From Deinococcus sedimenti (GTDB taxonomy: Bacteria; Deinococcota; Deinococci; Deinococcales; Deinococcaceae): a stretch of DNA of 64,000 bases. Shown here piece by piece: positions 1-14,867 of this stretch. Each line of letters opens with the position of its first letter. Positions within the stretch are counted from its first letter, which is position 1. The stretch covers positions 310,001-374,000 of the forward strand of contig NZ_BMQN01000002.1 of assembly GCF_014648135.1 (NCBI RefSeq), in the 5' to 3' direction. Made by a program: the position numbers and the translations under genes. The notes beneath the pieces are model-generated. The model did no database searches, was not told where the DNA came from, and saw only the letters and a list, made by a program, of their open reading frames with translations.

Positions 1-225
1 GTGCAGGCCGGGGACCAGCTGACCGTCACCATCAGCAAGGGCGGCCAGCAGAAGAACCAGGGCGTCGGGTACCTCGAGGACGGCACCATGGTCGTCGTCG
101 AGGACGCCATCAGGTTCCGTGGGAAACCCACCCGGGTGGTCGTCGTGAACAACGTGCAGACGAACGTGGGCCGCATGATCTTCGCGAAACTCGACGGCGA
201 GGAAGGCGCGGCGGAGACCGGGTAG
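1..225 (+). CDS. PIN/TRAM domain protein, C-terminal fragment
   Basis: Only the last 74 codons lie in the window; the GTG at base 1 is probably an internal valine. The visible part is a TRAM module (small RNA-binding beta barrel), recognisable from GVGYLEDGTMVVVE at residues 22-35 and the NVGRMIFAKL end. This arrangement is typical of the C-terminus of YacL-type PIN/TRAM membrane proteins of Gram-positives, Thermus and Deinococcus. The PIN nuclease and the membrane part would lie upstream of the window, so the full architecture is inferred. Confidence 0.8.
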   Translation: MQAGDQLTVTISKGGQQKNQGVGYLEDGTMVVVEDAIRFRGKPTRVVVVNNVQTNVGRMIFAKLDGEEGAAETG

Positions 226-280
226 TGGGAAGTGGGTCGGTTGCTGTTGCATCCCGTCCACTCCCCACTGCCTACATCCC

Positions 281-3016
<2,736 letters not shown>

Positions 3017-3040
3017 TGGTTCGCCTCCGGCGTGGTGATG

Positions 3041-3085
3041 GTTGATGGGTGATGGTTGATAGAGGTCAGACCATCAACCATCAAC
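3041..3085. repeat. Inverted repeat built from GGTTGAT heptamers
   Basis: In the sbcD-sbcC spacer, GTTGATGG-gt-GATGGT (3041-3056) is mirrored by ACCATC-aa-CCATCAAC (3070-3085): a 14-bp stem with one 2-nt internal mismatch and a 13-nt loop. The unit GGTTGAT is the same heptamer as the long direct array at 12015-12097. In the mRNA it could modulate sbcC relative to sbcD; that role is inferred. Confidence 0.75.
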
Positions 3086-3104
3086 TTTCGAATATCAACC
3101 CTCT

Positions 3105-4283
3105 TCACGCGCTCTCCTCGGTGCGGGCGAGTTCGTCCGCTTCCTGGAAGGCGGCGCGCAGGTCGCCCGGCAGTTCGCCGCGTTTCTCGCGGTGGTAGCG
3201 TTCGTAGAGTTCCATGAGGCTCAGGCCCTCCCGTTTCAGTTCCGGCAGGGCGAGGTCCTCCTGCACAGCGTCGAGGTCCACCGCGAGGGTGTTCGGCGCG
3301 AGGGTCAGCACGCGGTCTTTCAGGCCGGGCAGGGCGGTTCCGGCAGGGGCGCGCACGACGACCTTCAGCAGTCCGCCGAAGCCCTGGAGCTGCGTGAGGC
3401 GGCTCTCGACGTGTTCGAGGTCCACGCGCAGGGTGCGGAGTTCGCGGCCGCTGGCGAGCGGCAGCGCGTGGACGCGGGCGGGGCGTCCGGCCTCCACCTC
3501 GATCAGGTTCACCTGTTTCTTCTCGCCCGCCTCGCCGAAGTCGAGCTGGATGACGCTGCCTGGGTAGTACGCGGGGGGCGCGTCGGACACCTGCTGCGGC
3601 TTGTGCACGTGCCCCAGCGCGACGTACTGCGCGCCGGGTGGCAGTTGCAGGCCGGATAGGGTGTAGCTGTTCGTCAGGTCGAACTGCATGGTGCGCTCCG
3701 AGCCGCTGGGCACCGCACCGTCCATGGTCGCGTGGGCCATGAGCATGTTCACGCTGCTGCCCGTGAAGCCCTCGCCGAGGCGGCGCAGGAAGAAGCCCAT
3801 GCCCTCGCGGTACTTCTGTCGCCACGCGCCGGTGTCCCCGCCCAGCAGGTCGGCGGCCTTCACGAGTCGCCGTTCGGACAGGTACGGCAGTGCCCCCACG
3901 ACCAGCCGCTCGCCGCCGCGCGTCTCGATGGTGCGGATCATGTCGGCCGGGTTCGCGGTGGGTTGCGCGACGACCTGCACGCCCACCCAGCCCAGCAGCC
4001 CGGTGACGGACGCGAGGCGGGCGGCGCTGTCGTGGTTCCCGGCGATCACGACGCTGGGGATGCCCTGGTCGCGCAGGCGCAGGAAGAAGTCGAACACGGC
4101 GTGCTCGGCCTCCGCGCTGGGGTTGGCGGTGTCGAAGAGGTCGCCGGACACCAGCACCACGTCGGCCCGTTCGGTGCGGGCCAGCGCGGCGATCTCGGTC
4201 AGGGCGTCGTGTACCTCGGGCGTGCGGTCGAAGCCGCGCAGGGAACGTCCCGCGTGAAAATCAGCGGTGTGAAGTACGCGCAT
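3105..4283 (-). CDS. sbcD: SbcD, Mre11-like nuclease subunit
   Basis: Calcineurin-type phosphoesterase that supplies the Mn-dependent nuclease activity of SbcCD in repair of DNA ends. 392 aa. Metal-binding motifs appear in order: HTADFHAG at residues 5-12, VLVSGDLFD, GNHDS and GHVHKPQ. ATG at 4283 follows TATTTT with a 7-base gap (TATTTT-ttccgtt-ATG) and a TG extension before the hexamer, so the transcript is probably leaderless. First gene of the sbcDC operon. Confidence 0.96.
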   Translation of the reverse strand: MRVLHTADFHAGRSLRGFDRTPEVHDALTEIAALARTERADVVLVSGDLFDTANPSAEAEHAVFDFFLRLRDQGIPSVVIAGNHDSAARLASVTGLLGWVGVQVVAQPTANPADMIRTIETRGGERLVVGALPYLSERRLVKAADLLGGDTGAWRQKYREGMGFFLRRLGEGFTGSSVNMLMAHATMDGAVPSGSERTMQFDLTNSYTLSGLQLPPGAQYVALGHVHKPQQVSDAPPAYYPGSVIQLDFGEAGEKKQVNLIEVEAGRPARVHALPLASGRELRTLRVDLEHVESRLTQLQGFGGLLKVVVRAPAGTALPGLKDRVLTLAPNTLAVDLDAVQEDLALPELKREGLSLMELYERYHREKRGELPGDLRAAFQEADELARTEESA

Positions 4284-4522
4284 AACGGAAAAAATAGCAC
4301 GGTGGGCCTGGGCGTCCCGAAAGAATGGCCGCCCGCCGCCACGCAGGGGAGAGGTGGAGCTATGGGAGGACGAATATACACGGCTGAATATGCAGTGGGG
4401 TTGCCGTTTGGGAAGTCGGGTGATCCGATGACCTGGCGAATGGTCTGTCTGGGCGACGTTGGATCACCTCTCCTGCACATAAAAAGAATACCTGCTTATA
4501 AGCATTCAAAAGGTCATTTATC

Positions 4523-4681
4523 ATGGTGAAAACGCCGGTTCATTGCGAATATAGGCCCATGTACAGCAGTGACCTCGACCTCATCACGAAAAGCCGCCTG
4601 ACGGCCACCGGGGACGTGGCCCTCGTCCAGCGCACGACCCGCCGCCTGCCCCGCTGGCTGCGCCGCCTCACCCGCCGCTGA
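4523..4681 (+). CDS. Candidate 52-aa basic small protein
   Basis: Not recognised. ATG at 4523 has AAAAGG nine bases upstream and sits behind an AT-rich promoter-like stretch including the palindrome TGCTTATAAGCA (4493-4504). A second in-frame ATG at 4559 would give 40 aa. The C-terminus is strongly basic (RTTRRLPRWLRRLTRR). Twenty bases after the stop lies a perfect 11-bp hairpin terminator. Promoter, ribosome site, ORF and terminator together suggest a real mini-gene, but no homology can be judged here; it could instead be a small RNA. Confidence 0.45.
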   Translation: MVKTPVHCEYRPMYSSDLDLITKSRLTATGDVALVQRTTRRLPRWLRRLTRR

Positions 4682-4700
4682 AGCCAGAGTCCGGTCCCCT

Positions 4701-4750
4701 GCTACTCCGCGCGCCCCCTGGTTCGCGGAGTAGCTTCCAGTTCACGCTGG
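4701..4750 (+). terminator. Hairpin terminator after the 52-aa ORF
   Basis: GCTACTCCGCG (4701-4711) pairs perfectly with CGCGGAGTAGC (4734-4744) and is followed by TTCCAGTT. It lies just upstream of the MFS gene and closes the unit at 4523-4681. Confidence 0.65.
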
Positions 4751-4755
4751 TCGGC

Positions 4756-5982
4756 ATGACCACCCACGCCCCGGACCGCCTGTGGAACCGCTCCTTCCTG
4801 CTGTGGTGGCTGGGCAGCGCCCAGAGCGCCCTGGGCACCGCGCTGGCCGGAATCGCCACCAGTTTCCTGGTGCTGCACCAGACCGGCAGCGCCGGGAAGA
4901 TGGGCGTGAACCTCGCGCTCGCCCTGCTGCCCGGTCTGCTCTCGCCGCTCTTCGGGACGCTGGTGGACCGCCTGCCCCTGAAAATCCCACTGATCCTCGG
5001 GAACGTCCTGCGCGGCGCGCTGCAACTCACGGTGGGGCTGCTGGCCCTGCGCGGTCACGTCCCGCTGGAACTCATCTACGTCGCGTCGTTCCTGACCGGC
5101 CTGATCGGCGCGTTCTACACACCCGCCACGATGGGCGTCACGCCCCGCCTCGTGCCCCGCGAGCAGCTGCAACGCGCCACCGGCCTGATGCAGGGCGCCA
5201 CGCAGGTCATGGGGCTGGTCGGCATGGTCGGCGGCGGCGCACTGGTCGGCGTGTTCGGCAGCGCCCCCGCCCTGATCGCCGACGGCCTGAGCTTCCTGCT
5301 GTTCGCGGCCCTGCTGCCCCTCGTGACCCTCCCCGCGCGTGGCTCCGCGCCGGAAGGGGAGGGGTTCTGGACGTCCTTCCGCGCGGGCTTCGACTACGCC
5401 CGCCGCAGCCCCCTCACGCTGGGCCTGCCCGTCCTGGCCTTCTTCCTGAACGCCGCGTTCGCCCCTTTGGAGATGCTGATGCCTGCCCGCATGACCGCCC
5501 TGGGCGTGGGCGCGCAGGGGTTCGGGCTGTTCTTCGGGCTGCTGCTGGCCGGACTGGCCGCCGGGAGCTTCGGCATGGCCGCCCTGGGACACCGCGTGGA
5601 CGCCCGCCGCCTCAGCGCGCCCGCCTTCGCCGCGCTGGGCGTGACCGTCCTGCTGCTGAGCCTCACGCAGACGCCCACGCAGATGTACGCCCTGGCGTTC
5701 GTGATGGGCCTCGTGAACGCCACGCTGAACCTCTCGATCAGCATGATCTTCCAGAAACGCGTCGATCCGGCCTATTACGGCCGGGTGGGCAGCCTGCTCA
5801 CCATGCTCAGCATGGCGGGCATGCCCCTGGCGATGCTGCTCCTCGCCCCGGTCGCGGACCGCGTGGCCGTGAGCACCGTGTTCACTGTCGCGGGCACCCT
5901 CACCCTGCTGGCCGCCTTCGGCTGGGCCGCGCTGCTGCGCCGCGACCAGGCCGCGCCCGCCCCGCTGGCCGCGCAGGGCTAA
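4756..5982 (+). CDS. MFS transporter
   Basis: 408-aa major facilitator superfamily permease, probably a drug/proton antiporter. About 12 hydrophobic segments are visible, with the short cationic loop GTLVDRLPLK after TM2 (residues ~75-84), the MFS loop 2-3 signature. It resembles the MFS_3/enterobactin-exporter-like group seen in Deinococcus, but the substrate cannot be read. ATG at 4756 has a CACGCT hexamer 7 bases upstream. Convergent with the HTH gene at 6124. Confidence 0.85.
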   Translation: MTTHAPDRLWNRSFLLWWLGSAQSALGTALAGIATSFLVLHQTGSAGKMGVNLALALLPGLLSPLFGTLVDRLPLKIPLILGNVLRGALQLTVGLLALRGHVPLELIYVASFLTGLIGAFYTPATMGVTPRLVPREQLQRATGLMQGATQVMGLVGMVGGGALVGVFGSAPALIADGLSFLLFAALLPLVTLPARGSAPEGEGFWTSFRAGFDYARRSPLTLGLPVLAFFLNAAFAPLEMLMPARMTALGVGAQGFGLFFGLLLAGLAAGSFGMAALGHRVDARRLSAPAFAALGVTVLLLSLTQTPTQMYALAFVMGLVNATLNLSISMIFQKRVDPAYYGRVGSLLTMLSMAGMPLAMLLLAPVADRVAVSTVFTVAGTLTLLAAFGWAALLRRDQAAPAPLAAQG

Positions 5983-6028
5983 TAGCGGCTTTCAGGAGGG
6001 TTGAGGGAACTCCTCAACCCTCCTGAAA

Positions 6029-6120
6029 CGAGCGGAGCGAGTCCCCGAAGACCACAGAGGTTGGAAGTGGAATTGCAGGGCGTGCCGTTGGCCCCAGGGT
6101 GGAACTGGAAACCGCTGTGA
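6029..6120. repeat. Intergenic repeat, copy R1 with short CGAGCGGAGCGAG form
   Basis: 6059-6095 carries GGTTGGAAGTGGAATTG followed by CAGGGCGTGCCGTTGGCCCC. Near-identical copies in inverse orientation lie at 14184-14219 and 47882-47917. The flanks also align: CTGAA-CGAGCGGAGCGAG at 6029-6041 and CCGCTGT at 6113-6119. It lies between convergent genes. No coding potential. Confidence 0.8.
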
Positions 6121-6123
6121 GCG

Positions 6124-6750
6124 CTACGCGTCCCCCGGTGTGAGGAACACGCCCAGCAGGCGCGGCACGAGGCCGTCCGCGCGCGGCTGGGCGCGCTCGT
6201 CGAGCCAGTCGAACAGAGCCTGCAACCTCGTCTCGAGTTCCTGCGCGTCCGCCGGGCTGAGGTAGGCGAGGCGATGCGCGCTGATGGCGCTGTCCATCAC
6301 GTCCTCGAACCCGGCGAAGTCCAGCGTCACCTGCCCCCGGTCATTCAGGTGGATGTTCAGGGTGCGGCCCGGCTGCGCGGCCAGCATCCGCCCCACCCGC
6401 TCGTGCTGCCGCGCCAGCAGGTCGCGGTGCAGGCCCGCCACGAGGTCCGCGAGGGTCGCGTGGTCCGTCAGCGCGAACGGCACGCGGAACGCCTGCGCCG
6501 CCGCCCGGTAGCGTTTCACGGGCCGCCCGGCGCGCGCCTGCTCCTGCGTGACGACCACCAGCCCCGCCGCGCGCAGCCGGGTCAGGCGGTGATGCGCCTG
6601 CTGCACGCTCAGGCCGCACGCACGCGCCAGTTCAGCGGCGCTGACCTCGCCGCGCAGCAGGTGCCCCAGCGGCGTCAGCAGCGCCGGGTCTAGGAGCAGC
6701 CGTGCCTGCTCGGGCGTGCTCACCGTCAGGGCCTGTGTAAGGTCACTCAC
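6124..6750 (-). CDS. ArsR-like winged-helix regulator
   Basis: Likely DNA-binding transcriptional regulator. From the chosen GTG at 6750 the product is 208 aa. Residues ~10-75 form a helix-turn-helix typical of ArsR/HTH_20 proteins: LLDPALLTPLGHLLRGEVSAA, then ELARACGLSVQQAHHRLTRL and a wing VVVTQEQARAGRPVKRYRA. The C-terminal half is an unassigned helical domain. The frame is open further upstream, but the extra residues are low-complexity and overlap the promoter of the divergent lipoprotein. The target is unknown; the lipoprotein at 6851 is the natural candidate. Confidence 0.8.
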   Translation of the reverse strand: MSDLTQALTVSTPEQARLLLDPALLTPLGHLLRGEVSAAELARACGLSVQQAHHRLTRLRAAGLVVVTQEQARAGRPVKRYRAAAQAFRVPFALTDHATLADLVAGLHRDLLARQHERVGRMLAAQPGRTLNIHLNDRGQVTLDFAGFEDVMDSAISAHRLAYLSPADAQELETRLQALFDWLDERAQPRADGLVPRLLGVFLTPGDA

Positions 6751-6850
6751 GCTGAGCAGTGAAGCACGCCGCGCCCCTGCAACGCTCACGAAACGCCCCC
6801 CGGCGCACCCTGGATTCAGCGGGCCACAGACGGCCCCAGGAGGCCCACCC

Positions 6851-7831
6851 ATGAACGCACGCACCGCCCTGCCCACCCTGACCCTGCCCGCCGTTGCCGC
6901 CCTGAGCGCCCTGCTGTCCGCCTGCGGCGGCGGATCGGCCCCCACGCCCACCTACACCCTGAGCGTCAACGTGCCCGCGAACCTCAAGGTCGGCGAAACC
7001 ACCCAGCTGGCATACACCGTGAAGAACGCCCAGGGTGACACCATCAGCGGTCAGGCCGTCACGTGGACGTCCAGCGACCCGCAGATGGTCAGCGTGAACG
7101 CCGCCGGGCAGGCCACCGCCCGCCACCTGAGCCTGTCGCGCAAGAAGGTCACCCTCACCGCGAAACTCGCCAGCGGGGCCACCGCCAGCGCCGACGCGAA
7201 CACCTACGGCATCGACGTGGCCTTCGGCGTGCACCGCGACCCCCTGAACGGCACGGACCGCCTGTCCCTGGCGTACAGCGCCATCCGCTTCCAGCGGATC
7301 GACGGGACGCCCCTGGCCGCGGACACCAGCTGCACGTTCACCGGTCCCGCCGGGGCGAAAGTGGGGCCGGTCTGCCTGGTGCGGGCCGTCATTCCCACCA
7401 GCAGCGGCTTCGCGTACGCCCCGACCGCGCCCGCGCAGGCCGGAACGTACGGCGTGACCTTCACGCTCGACGGCGTGACGTACACCAAGACGCAGTTCAT
7501 CGACCCCGCCCAGGCGCTGCCGTTCGTGCAGAACCTCAAGGTCACCGCCAGCGGCACCACGCTCGGCGCGACCGGGACCACCGTGGACGCCGTGAAACTC
7601 GCCGACGTGTTCATCTACACCGACAGCAACACCTCGTACTCCACCGCCCGCATCGCCGCCGGTGCGAACCTGAACGTCAGCGGCCCCATCCGCGAGAGCG
7701 GACCCATCGCGCCCGGCACGTACCACACGATCGTCAGCACGTACGGCACCCTGCCGCCCAACCAGCAGGACGTGCTGCCGGACACCATGTACTTCACGGA
7801 TACGTACGGCCCCGACATCGTCGTGCCCTGA
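6851..7831 (+). CDS. Lipoprotein with bacterial Ig-like domain
   Basis: 326-aa secreted lipoprotein of unknown role. The signal peptide ends in the lipobox LLSACGGG (Cys about residue 24). Residues ~30-115 form a BIG2-like Ig fold: LKVGETTQLAYTVKN, then VTWTSSDPQMVSVNAAGQATA. The rest is beta-rich and unassigned. ATG at 6851 is preceded by AGGAGG. The stop codon lies inside a 31-bp tandem duplication. Confidence 0.8.
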   Translation: MNARTALPTLTLPAVAALSALLSACGGGSAPTPTYTLSVNVPANLKVGETTQLAYTVKNAQGDTISGQAVTWTSSDPQMVSVNAAGQATARHLSLSRKKVTLTAKLASGATASADANTYGIDVAFGVHRDPLNGTDRLSLAYSAIRFQRIDGTPLAADTSCTFTGPAGAKVGPVCLVRAVIPTSSGFAYAPTAPAQAGTYGVTFTLDGVTYTKTQFIDPAQALPFVQNLKVTASGTTLGATGTTVDAVKLADVFIYTDSNTSYSTARIAAGANLNVSGPIRESGPIAPGTYHTIVSTYGTLPPNQQDVLPDTMYFTDTYGPDIVVP

Positions 7832-7871
7832 GCCCGCTGGTTCCGACATCGTCGTGCCCTGAACCCGCTGG
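7812..7871 (+). repeat. 31-bp tandem duplication over a stop codon
   Basis: CCGACATCGTCGTGCCCTGA plus RCCCGCTGG occurs at 7812-7840 and again at 7843-7871 with a single G/A difference. The first copy encodes the last residues and stop of the Ig-like lipoprotein; the second is non-coding. This looks like a recent slippage duplication. Confidence 0.9.
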
Positions 7872-7872
7872 C

Positions 7873-7892
7873 CAGGGCATCACCATGCCCTG
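7873..7892 (+). terminator. Hairpin after the Ig-like lipoprotein
   Basis: CAGGGCAT (7873-7880), loop CACC, ATGCCCTG (7885-7892): a perfect 8-bp stem without a T tract. Probable terminator or mRNA-end stabiliser upstream of recD2. Confidence 0.5.
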
Positions 7893-7960
7893 AGCCACCC
7901 GGCGGGGCGGGCGGATTCCGTCACAGGCGGACTGCCCGCCCCGCGCTATGCTGAGTAGCG

Positions 7961-10093
<2,133 letters not shown>

Positions 10094-10157
10094 CCCCGCG
10101 GAGTGGCACGACCCGGCCCGCACCCGGACACAGGTGGCGGCCGGCGTGCTAGCATGA

Positions 10158-10196
<39 letters not shown>

Positions 10197-10249
10197 CCGT
10201 TTCAGGTGGGGTGGCTCCCGGGCTGGGGGTCAGGCGCTCGCGGTCAGAC

Positions 10250-11890
<1,641 letters not shown>

Positions 11891-11934
11891 GTACGCAGGG
11901 GAGAGGGGTCGGACTCGCGGGGCGGGACCGCTCC

Positions 11935-11985
11935 CTTCTGCTGGGTTGTAGGGAGTGGGAAGAGGGGAGTGGGTGGGCCTTGACG
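11935..11985. repeat. G-rich AGTGGG low-complexity run
   Basis: After pyrG the sequence contains GTAGGGAGTGGGAAGAGGGG and AGTGGGTGGG. The same vocabulary (AGTGGG, or CCCACT on the other strand) recurs after gene ends near 224-275, 30640-30716, 37840-37876, 41433-41525, 58411-58437 and 63917-63985. Confidence 0.6.
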
Positions 11986-12014
11986 TGGGCAGTCGGCTCG
12001 CGCAGACGCTGTTG

Positions 12015-12097
12015 ACCATCAACCATCAACCATCAACCATCAACCATCAACCATCAACCATCAACCATCAACCATCAACCAGCAACCATCAACCATC
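12015..12097. repeat. ACCATCA heptanucleotide tandem array
   Basis: About 11.8 head-to-tail copies of the 7-mer ACCATCA; copy 10 is ACCAGCA and the last is partial. The coaE stop codon (12089-12091) is part of the array, so the last codons of coaE are made from the repeat. The perfect inner run suggests copy-number variation between strains. Confidence 0.95.
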
Positions 12098-12688
12098 CAG
12101 CCCCAGCTGGCGCAGCGCGGCGTTCACCTGCGCTTCAAGGTGGGGCAGGTCGCGGTCGTTCTCGATGACGACGGTGGCGCGCTGGCGTTTCTGCTCGGCG
12201 GGCATCTGGCGGGCGTCGCGGGCCAGGACCTCGGCCTCGGTCAGGCCGCTGCGCTCCATGACCCGCCGCACGCGCAGAGAGAGGGGGGCGTCCACGACGA
12301 TCACGGCGTCCATGCTCGCCTCCAGCCCACCCTCGAACAGCAGTGGGACGTCCTGCACGACGGCCCGCTCGCCGCGCGCGGCGGCCTGCGCCTCCAGCGC
12401 CGCTATGCGCGCGCGGACGCGGGGATGGGTGATGGCGTTCAGGTCCGCCAGGGCGGCCGCGTCACCGAACACCCGGCCCGCCAGCGCCGCGCGGTCCAGC
12501 GTGCCGTCCACGACCACGCCGGGGAACCTGGCTTCGATCTCGGCCAGGACGGCCGGGTCCTGCGTGACCAGCCGCGCCTGTTCGTCGGCGTCCAGCACGG
12601 TCAGCCCGCGCGAGCGCAGCAGGGTCGCGACGGTGCTCTTGCCCGCGCCGATGCTGCCGGTCAGGCCGATTCGCCGGGGTGTTCTCAT
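12089..12688 (-). CDS. coaE: Dephospho-CoA kinase
   Basis: Last step of CoA synthesis: ATP-dependent phosphorylation of the 3' hydroxyl of dephospho-CoA. 199 aa from the ATG at 12688, the usual size. P-loop [12 protein letters not shown] at residues ~8-19, DADE at ~33, and the conserved DVPLLFEGG near residue 112. TACTGT lies 7 bases before the ATG (leaderless layout). Upstream in-frame codons would cross that promoter. The 3' end runs into the heptamer array. Confidence 0.95.
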   Translation of the reverse strand: MRTPRRIGLTGSIGAGKSTVATLLRSRGLTVLDADEQARLVTQDPAVLAEIEARFPGVVVDGTLDRAALAGRVFGDAAALADLNAITHPRVRARIAALEAQAAARGERAVVQDVPLLFEGGLEASMDAVIVVDAPLSLRVRRVMERSGLTEAEVLARDARQMPAEQKRQRATVVIENDRDLPHLEAQVNAALRQLGLDG

Positions 12689-12823
12689 GCCGCGCACAGT
12701 AGCAGGGAGGGCAGCCATGCATGAAGACCTGGGCGGCATCAGACGCGCGTCAAGCGCGGCGGCGACACTGCCTTCATGAATGGTCAGCCCGGTCTGTTTT
12801 TCCGCTCTCACGGGCACTTCACC

Positions 12824-12850
12824 CTGACATTGAACGTTCTCACGTATGAT
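12824..12850 (+). promoter_or_regulatory. Promoter of the TPR protein
   Basis: CTGACA (12824-12829) and TATGAT (12845-12850), 15-bp spacer. Transcription would start near 12857, giving a ~70-nt leader with ACGGAGG before the GTG. Confidence 0.5.
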
Positions 12851-12927
12851 GCCCCTATGCCCAACCCTGGCAGTGAGTGGTCGGCCCGGTGCCTGCGTGC
12901 CCAGCTGATCCCCACGGAGGTTACCGA

Positions 12928-14094
12928 GTGAATCAACGCAACATGACTGGCGGCCTGCTGGGCCTCATGCTGCTGCTGGCACCCGCCAGCGCACAAACCG
13001 CCCCCGCCGCGCCCGCCACCCCCACCACGCCGAGCGCCGCTCCGGCCGCCCCCCGCCCCATTCCCGCTGCGAACTACGTCGCCGTGGGCGGGTACTACTA
13101 CGAGCAGGGCAAGTACGATCAGGCCTACGTGGCGTACCGCGCCGCCGCCGAACTGGAACCCAACAACCCGGCCGCTCTGCTCGGCCTGGGCCGCGCACAG
13201 GTGAAACTGCGCCTGTACAGCGCCGGGATCAGCACGCTGCAGAAACTGATCGCCCTGGACAGTCGCAACTTCGACGCGTACATCTCGCTGTCGCAGGCGT
13301 TCGTACAGCAGTACATCGGCGCTGGCGACCGCGCGGTCGTGAGCGCCAACCTGGGCGAATCGCTGCGCGTCCTGCAGGACGCCGAGACGCTGGCCACCGC
13401 CCAGACGCAGAACCGGGACGTGTGGCTCAGCCGCGTCTGGAACGAACGCGGGTACGTGTACAAGCTGCAGGGAGACGCGGGCAAGGCCATTGACGCCTTC
13501 AAGCAGGCCATCGTCCTGAACAGCGAGAACGCCATCCTGCTGTACAACCTCGGCGACATGTACTACGCCGCCGGGAACATCCCCCTGGCGCTGGACAACC
13601 TGCAGCAGGCCGTGATCCTAGATCCCCGCGATCCCTTCAACCGGGCGTACTACGCCAAGTTGCTCGCCCTCAGCGGAAACGTTGCCGCAGCGAAACCCGA
13701 AGCGGCGCAGGCCGCGCGACTTGCGCCGAAGAACGCCTACGCCGTCGGGCAGTACGGCGTGGTCAGCTACCTCGCCAAGGATTCCGTCACGGCGCGCACG
13801 CAACTCACGCAGGCCGTGGCGCTCGACCCGCTGCGTTACCCCGAGTTCTACTTCTACCTGGGTCGGCTGGCGCTCGACGCGGGCGACCTGAAGGCCGCGC
13901 GCGAGCAGTTCACGCGCTCCTCCGCCCTGGGCAGCCAGAGTGCCGAGTACGCGTACTACCTGGGCCTCAGCTATGAGCGGGGCGCCGGGGCCGTCGCCCC
14001 GGACCGCCTGAAAGCCCGGGAGAACTATGAGCGGGCCGTCAAACTCGACCCTCGCTACAGGGACGCGCAGGACGCCCTGAACCGCGTTCGCTGA
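12928..14094 (+). CDS. Secreted TPR-repeat protein
   Basis: 388 aa with a signal peptide ([18 protein letters not shown]) followed by a Pro/Ala-rich linker and about eight to nine tetratricopeptide repeats from residue ~50 to the end, e.g. [20 protein letters not shown] and [15 protein letters not shown]. TPRs mediate protein-protein contacts; this one would act in the periplasm or cell envelope. GTG at 12928 is chosen because ACGGAGG lies 7 bases upstream. A strong terminator follows. Partner unknown. Confidence 0.85.
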   Translation: MNQRNMTGGLLGLMLLLAPASAQTAPAAPATPTTPSAAPAAPRPIPAANYVAVGGYYYEQGKYDQAYVAYRAAAELEPNNPAALLGLGRAQVKLRLYSAGISTLQKLIALDSRNFDAYISLSQAFVQQYIGAGDRAVVSANLGESLRVLQDAETLATAQTQNRDVWLSRVWNERGYVYKLQGDAGKAIDAFKQAIVLNSENAILLYNLGDMYYAAGNIPLALDNLQQAVILDPRDPFNRAYYAKLLALSGNVAAAKPEAAQAARLAPKNAYAVGQYGVVSYLAKDSVTARTQLTQAVALDPLRYPEFYFYLGRLALDAGDLKAAREQFTRSSALGSQSAEYAYYLGLSYERGAGAVAPDRLKARENYERAVKLDPRYRDAQDALNRVR

Positions 14095-14105
14095 GCCGTT
14101 TCCGT

Positions 14106-14149
14106 GTGCTGGCCCGCCGTATCTGATCGGCGGGCCAGCACGTTTCGTT
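14106..14149 (+). terminator. Strong hairpin terminator after the TPR gene
   Basis: GTGCTGGCCCGCCG (14106-14119) pairs without mismatch with CGGCGGGCCAGCAC (14128-14141) around an 8-nt loop, followed by GTTTCGTT. It ends 12 bp after the TPR stop codon begins its 3' flank. Confidence 0.8.
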
Positions 14150-14183
14150 GCATGTCCGGACAGCGGTGAAAAGTGGGGTTGAA

Positions 14184-14219
14184 GGGCCAACGGCGTGCCC
14201 CTGGGCTCCACTTCCAAAC
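14184..14219 (-). repeat. Intergenic repeat, copy R2
   Basis: Reverse complement of the R1/R3 family: GTTTGGAAGTGGAGCCCAGG then GGCACGCCGTTGGCCC. The flank CACCGCTGT (reverse complement at 14159-14167) also matches R1 and R3. More diverged in the middle than R1 versus R3. Confidence 0.75.
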
Positions 14220-14236
14220 GCTGGTGTCGACGGGTT

Positions 14237-14270
14237 CTCGCTCTGCTCCGCAGCTCTGCGAGTCCGCTCG
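14237..14270 (-). repeat. 34-bp repeat element, copy A
   Basis: Reads CGAGCGGACTCGCAGAGCTG then CGGAGCAGAGCGAG on the minus strand. It matches copy B (48031-48064, plus) at 31 of 34 positions and copy C (14340-14373, minus) at 27 of 34. The flank TGAAA precedes it, as TGAA precedes the shorter CGAGCGRAGCGAG forms at 6029, 37701 and 47935. Confidence 0.75.
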
Positions 14271-14339
14271 TTTCAGGTGCACCGTGGGGCCAGCAGCACG
14301 CCGCAGGGCTTCGTTCCCGACCACGGGCATGTTCAGGTG

Positions 14340-14373
14340 TTCGCTCTGCTGTGCGACTCTGCGAGCCTGCTCG
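14340..14373 (-). repeat. 34-bp repeat element, copy C
   Basis: Minus-strand reading CGAGCAGGCTCGCAGAGTCG then CACAGCAGAGCGAA. Same orientation as copy A and 70 bp away, so the two may represent a tandemly duplicated unit. Confidence 0.7.
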
Positions 14374-14867
14374 GTTCATACGGCTTCCGTCTGTCTCGCT
14401 GACACCCCGCAAGCCGCTGGGCTCCTTCCTGTCGGGGCAGGTCCGCGAGTCGCCTCTGCGTGGATTGAACTGTTGTGAAAAACCACTTCATCGGAGGCCG
14501 TGTCACAGGTCTTGATGGACACATTCAATGCCTATTCATTCTGGCGTGGCGTCCGGGGGCAGCGTGTGTCCCGACCCGTAACGGGCGTGTCACAGCTTCC
14601 TCACAACCGTAAAAAATTCACATTCCCGTGCTCGGCTGGCGGCGGGATGGCTTGCGTTCTTGGACTGAAGTCCCGGTTTTCACCGTGTCAGTCGCACAAG
14701 GATGGAAACCTGCCTTCCCGCCGCTCTGATGGCCACCCACCCACCTGGGGGCGCCCCGAGGGCGCGTCTTCATCTGCCGCATCGTGAGCGGCCCGAGAGG
14801 CCCCCCTCGCTACCGTGAGGTCACTTCAGACCGGACCCCACCGTTCCACCGGTCAAAGGACCCTCAC

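Larger units (their letters stand above)
14150..14867. other. Gene-free 0.7-kb spacer with dispersed repeats
   Basis: No convincing gene. It holds repeat R2 (14184-14219) and two 34-bp elements (14237-14270, 14340-14373), then a less GC-rich stretch (14460-14660) with TTGATG at 14512 and TATTCA at 14533 that could be a weak orphan promoter. Short open frames here have poor codon use and no recognisable product. TACCGT near 14813 may be the -10 of the CAP-domain gene. Confidence 0.6.

Noticed and set aside
14672..14711. A CRISPR-repeat-like phrase ending AAGGATGGAAAC
   Set aside because: Only one copy exists, with no spaced repeats and no cas genes nearby.
14500..14787. A 95-aa frame in the gene-free spacer before the CAP-domain gene
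   Set aside because: No ribosome site, mixed codon use, no motif; the region has repeat character.
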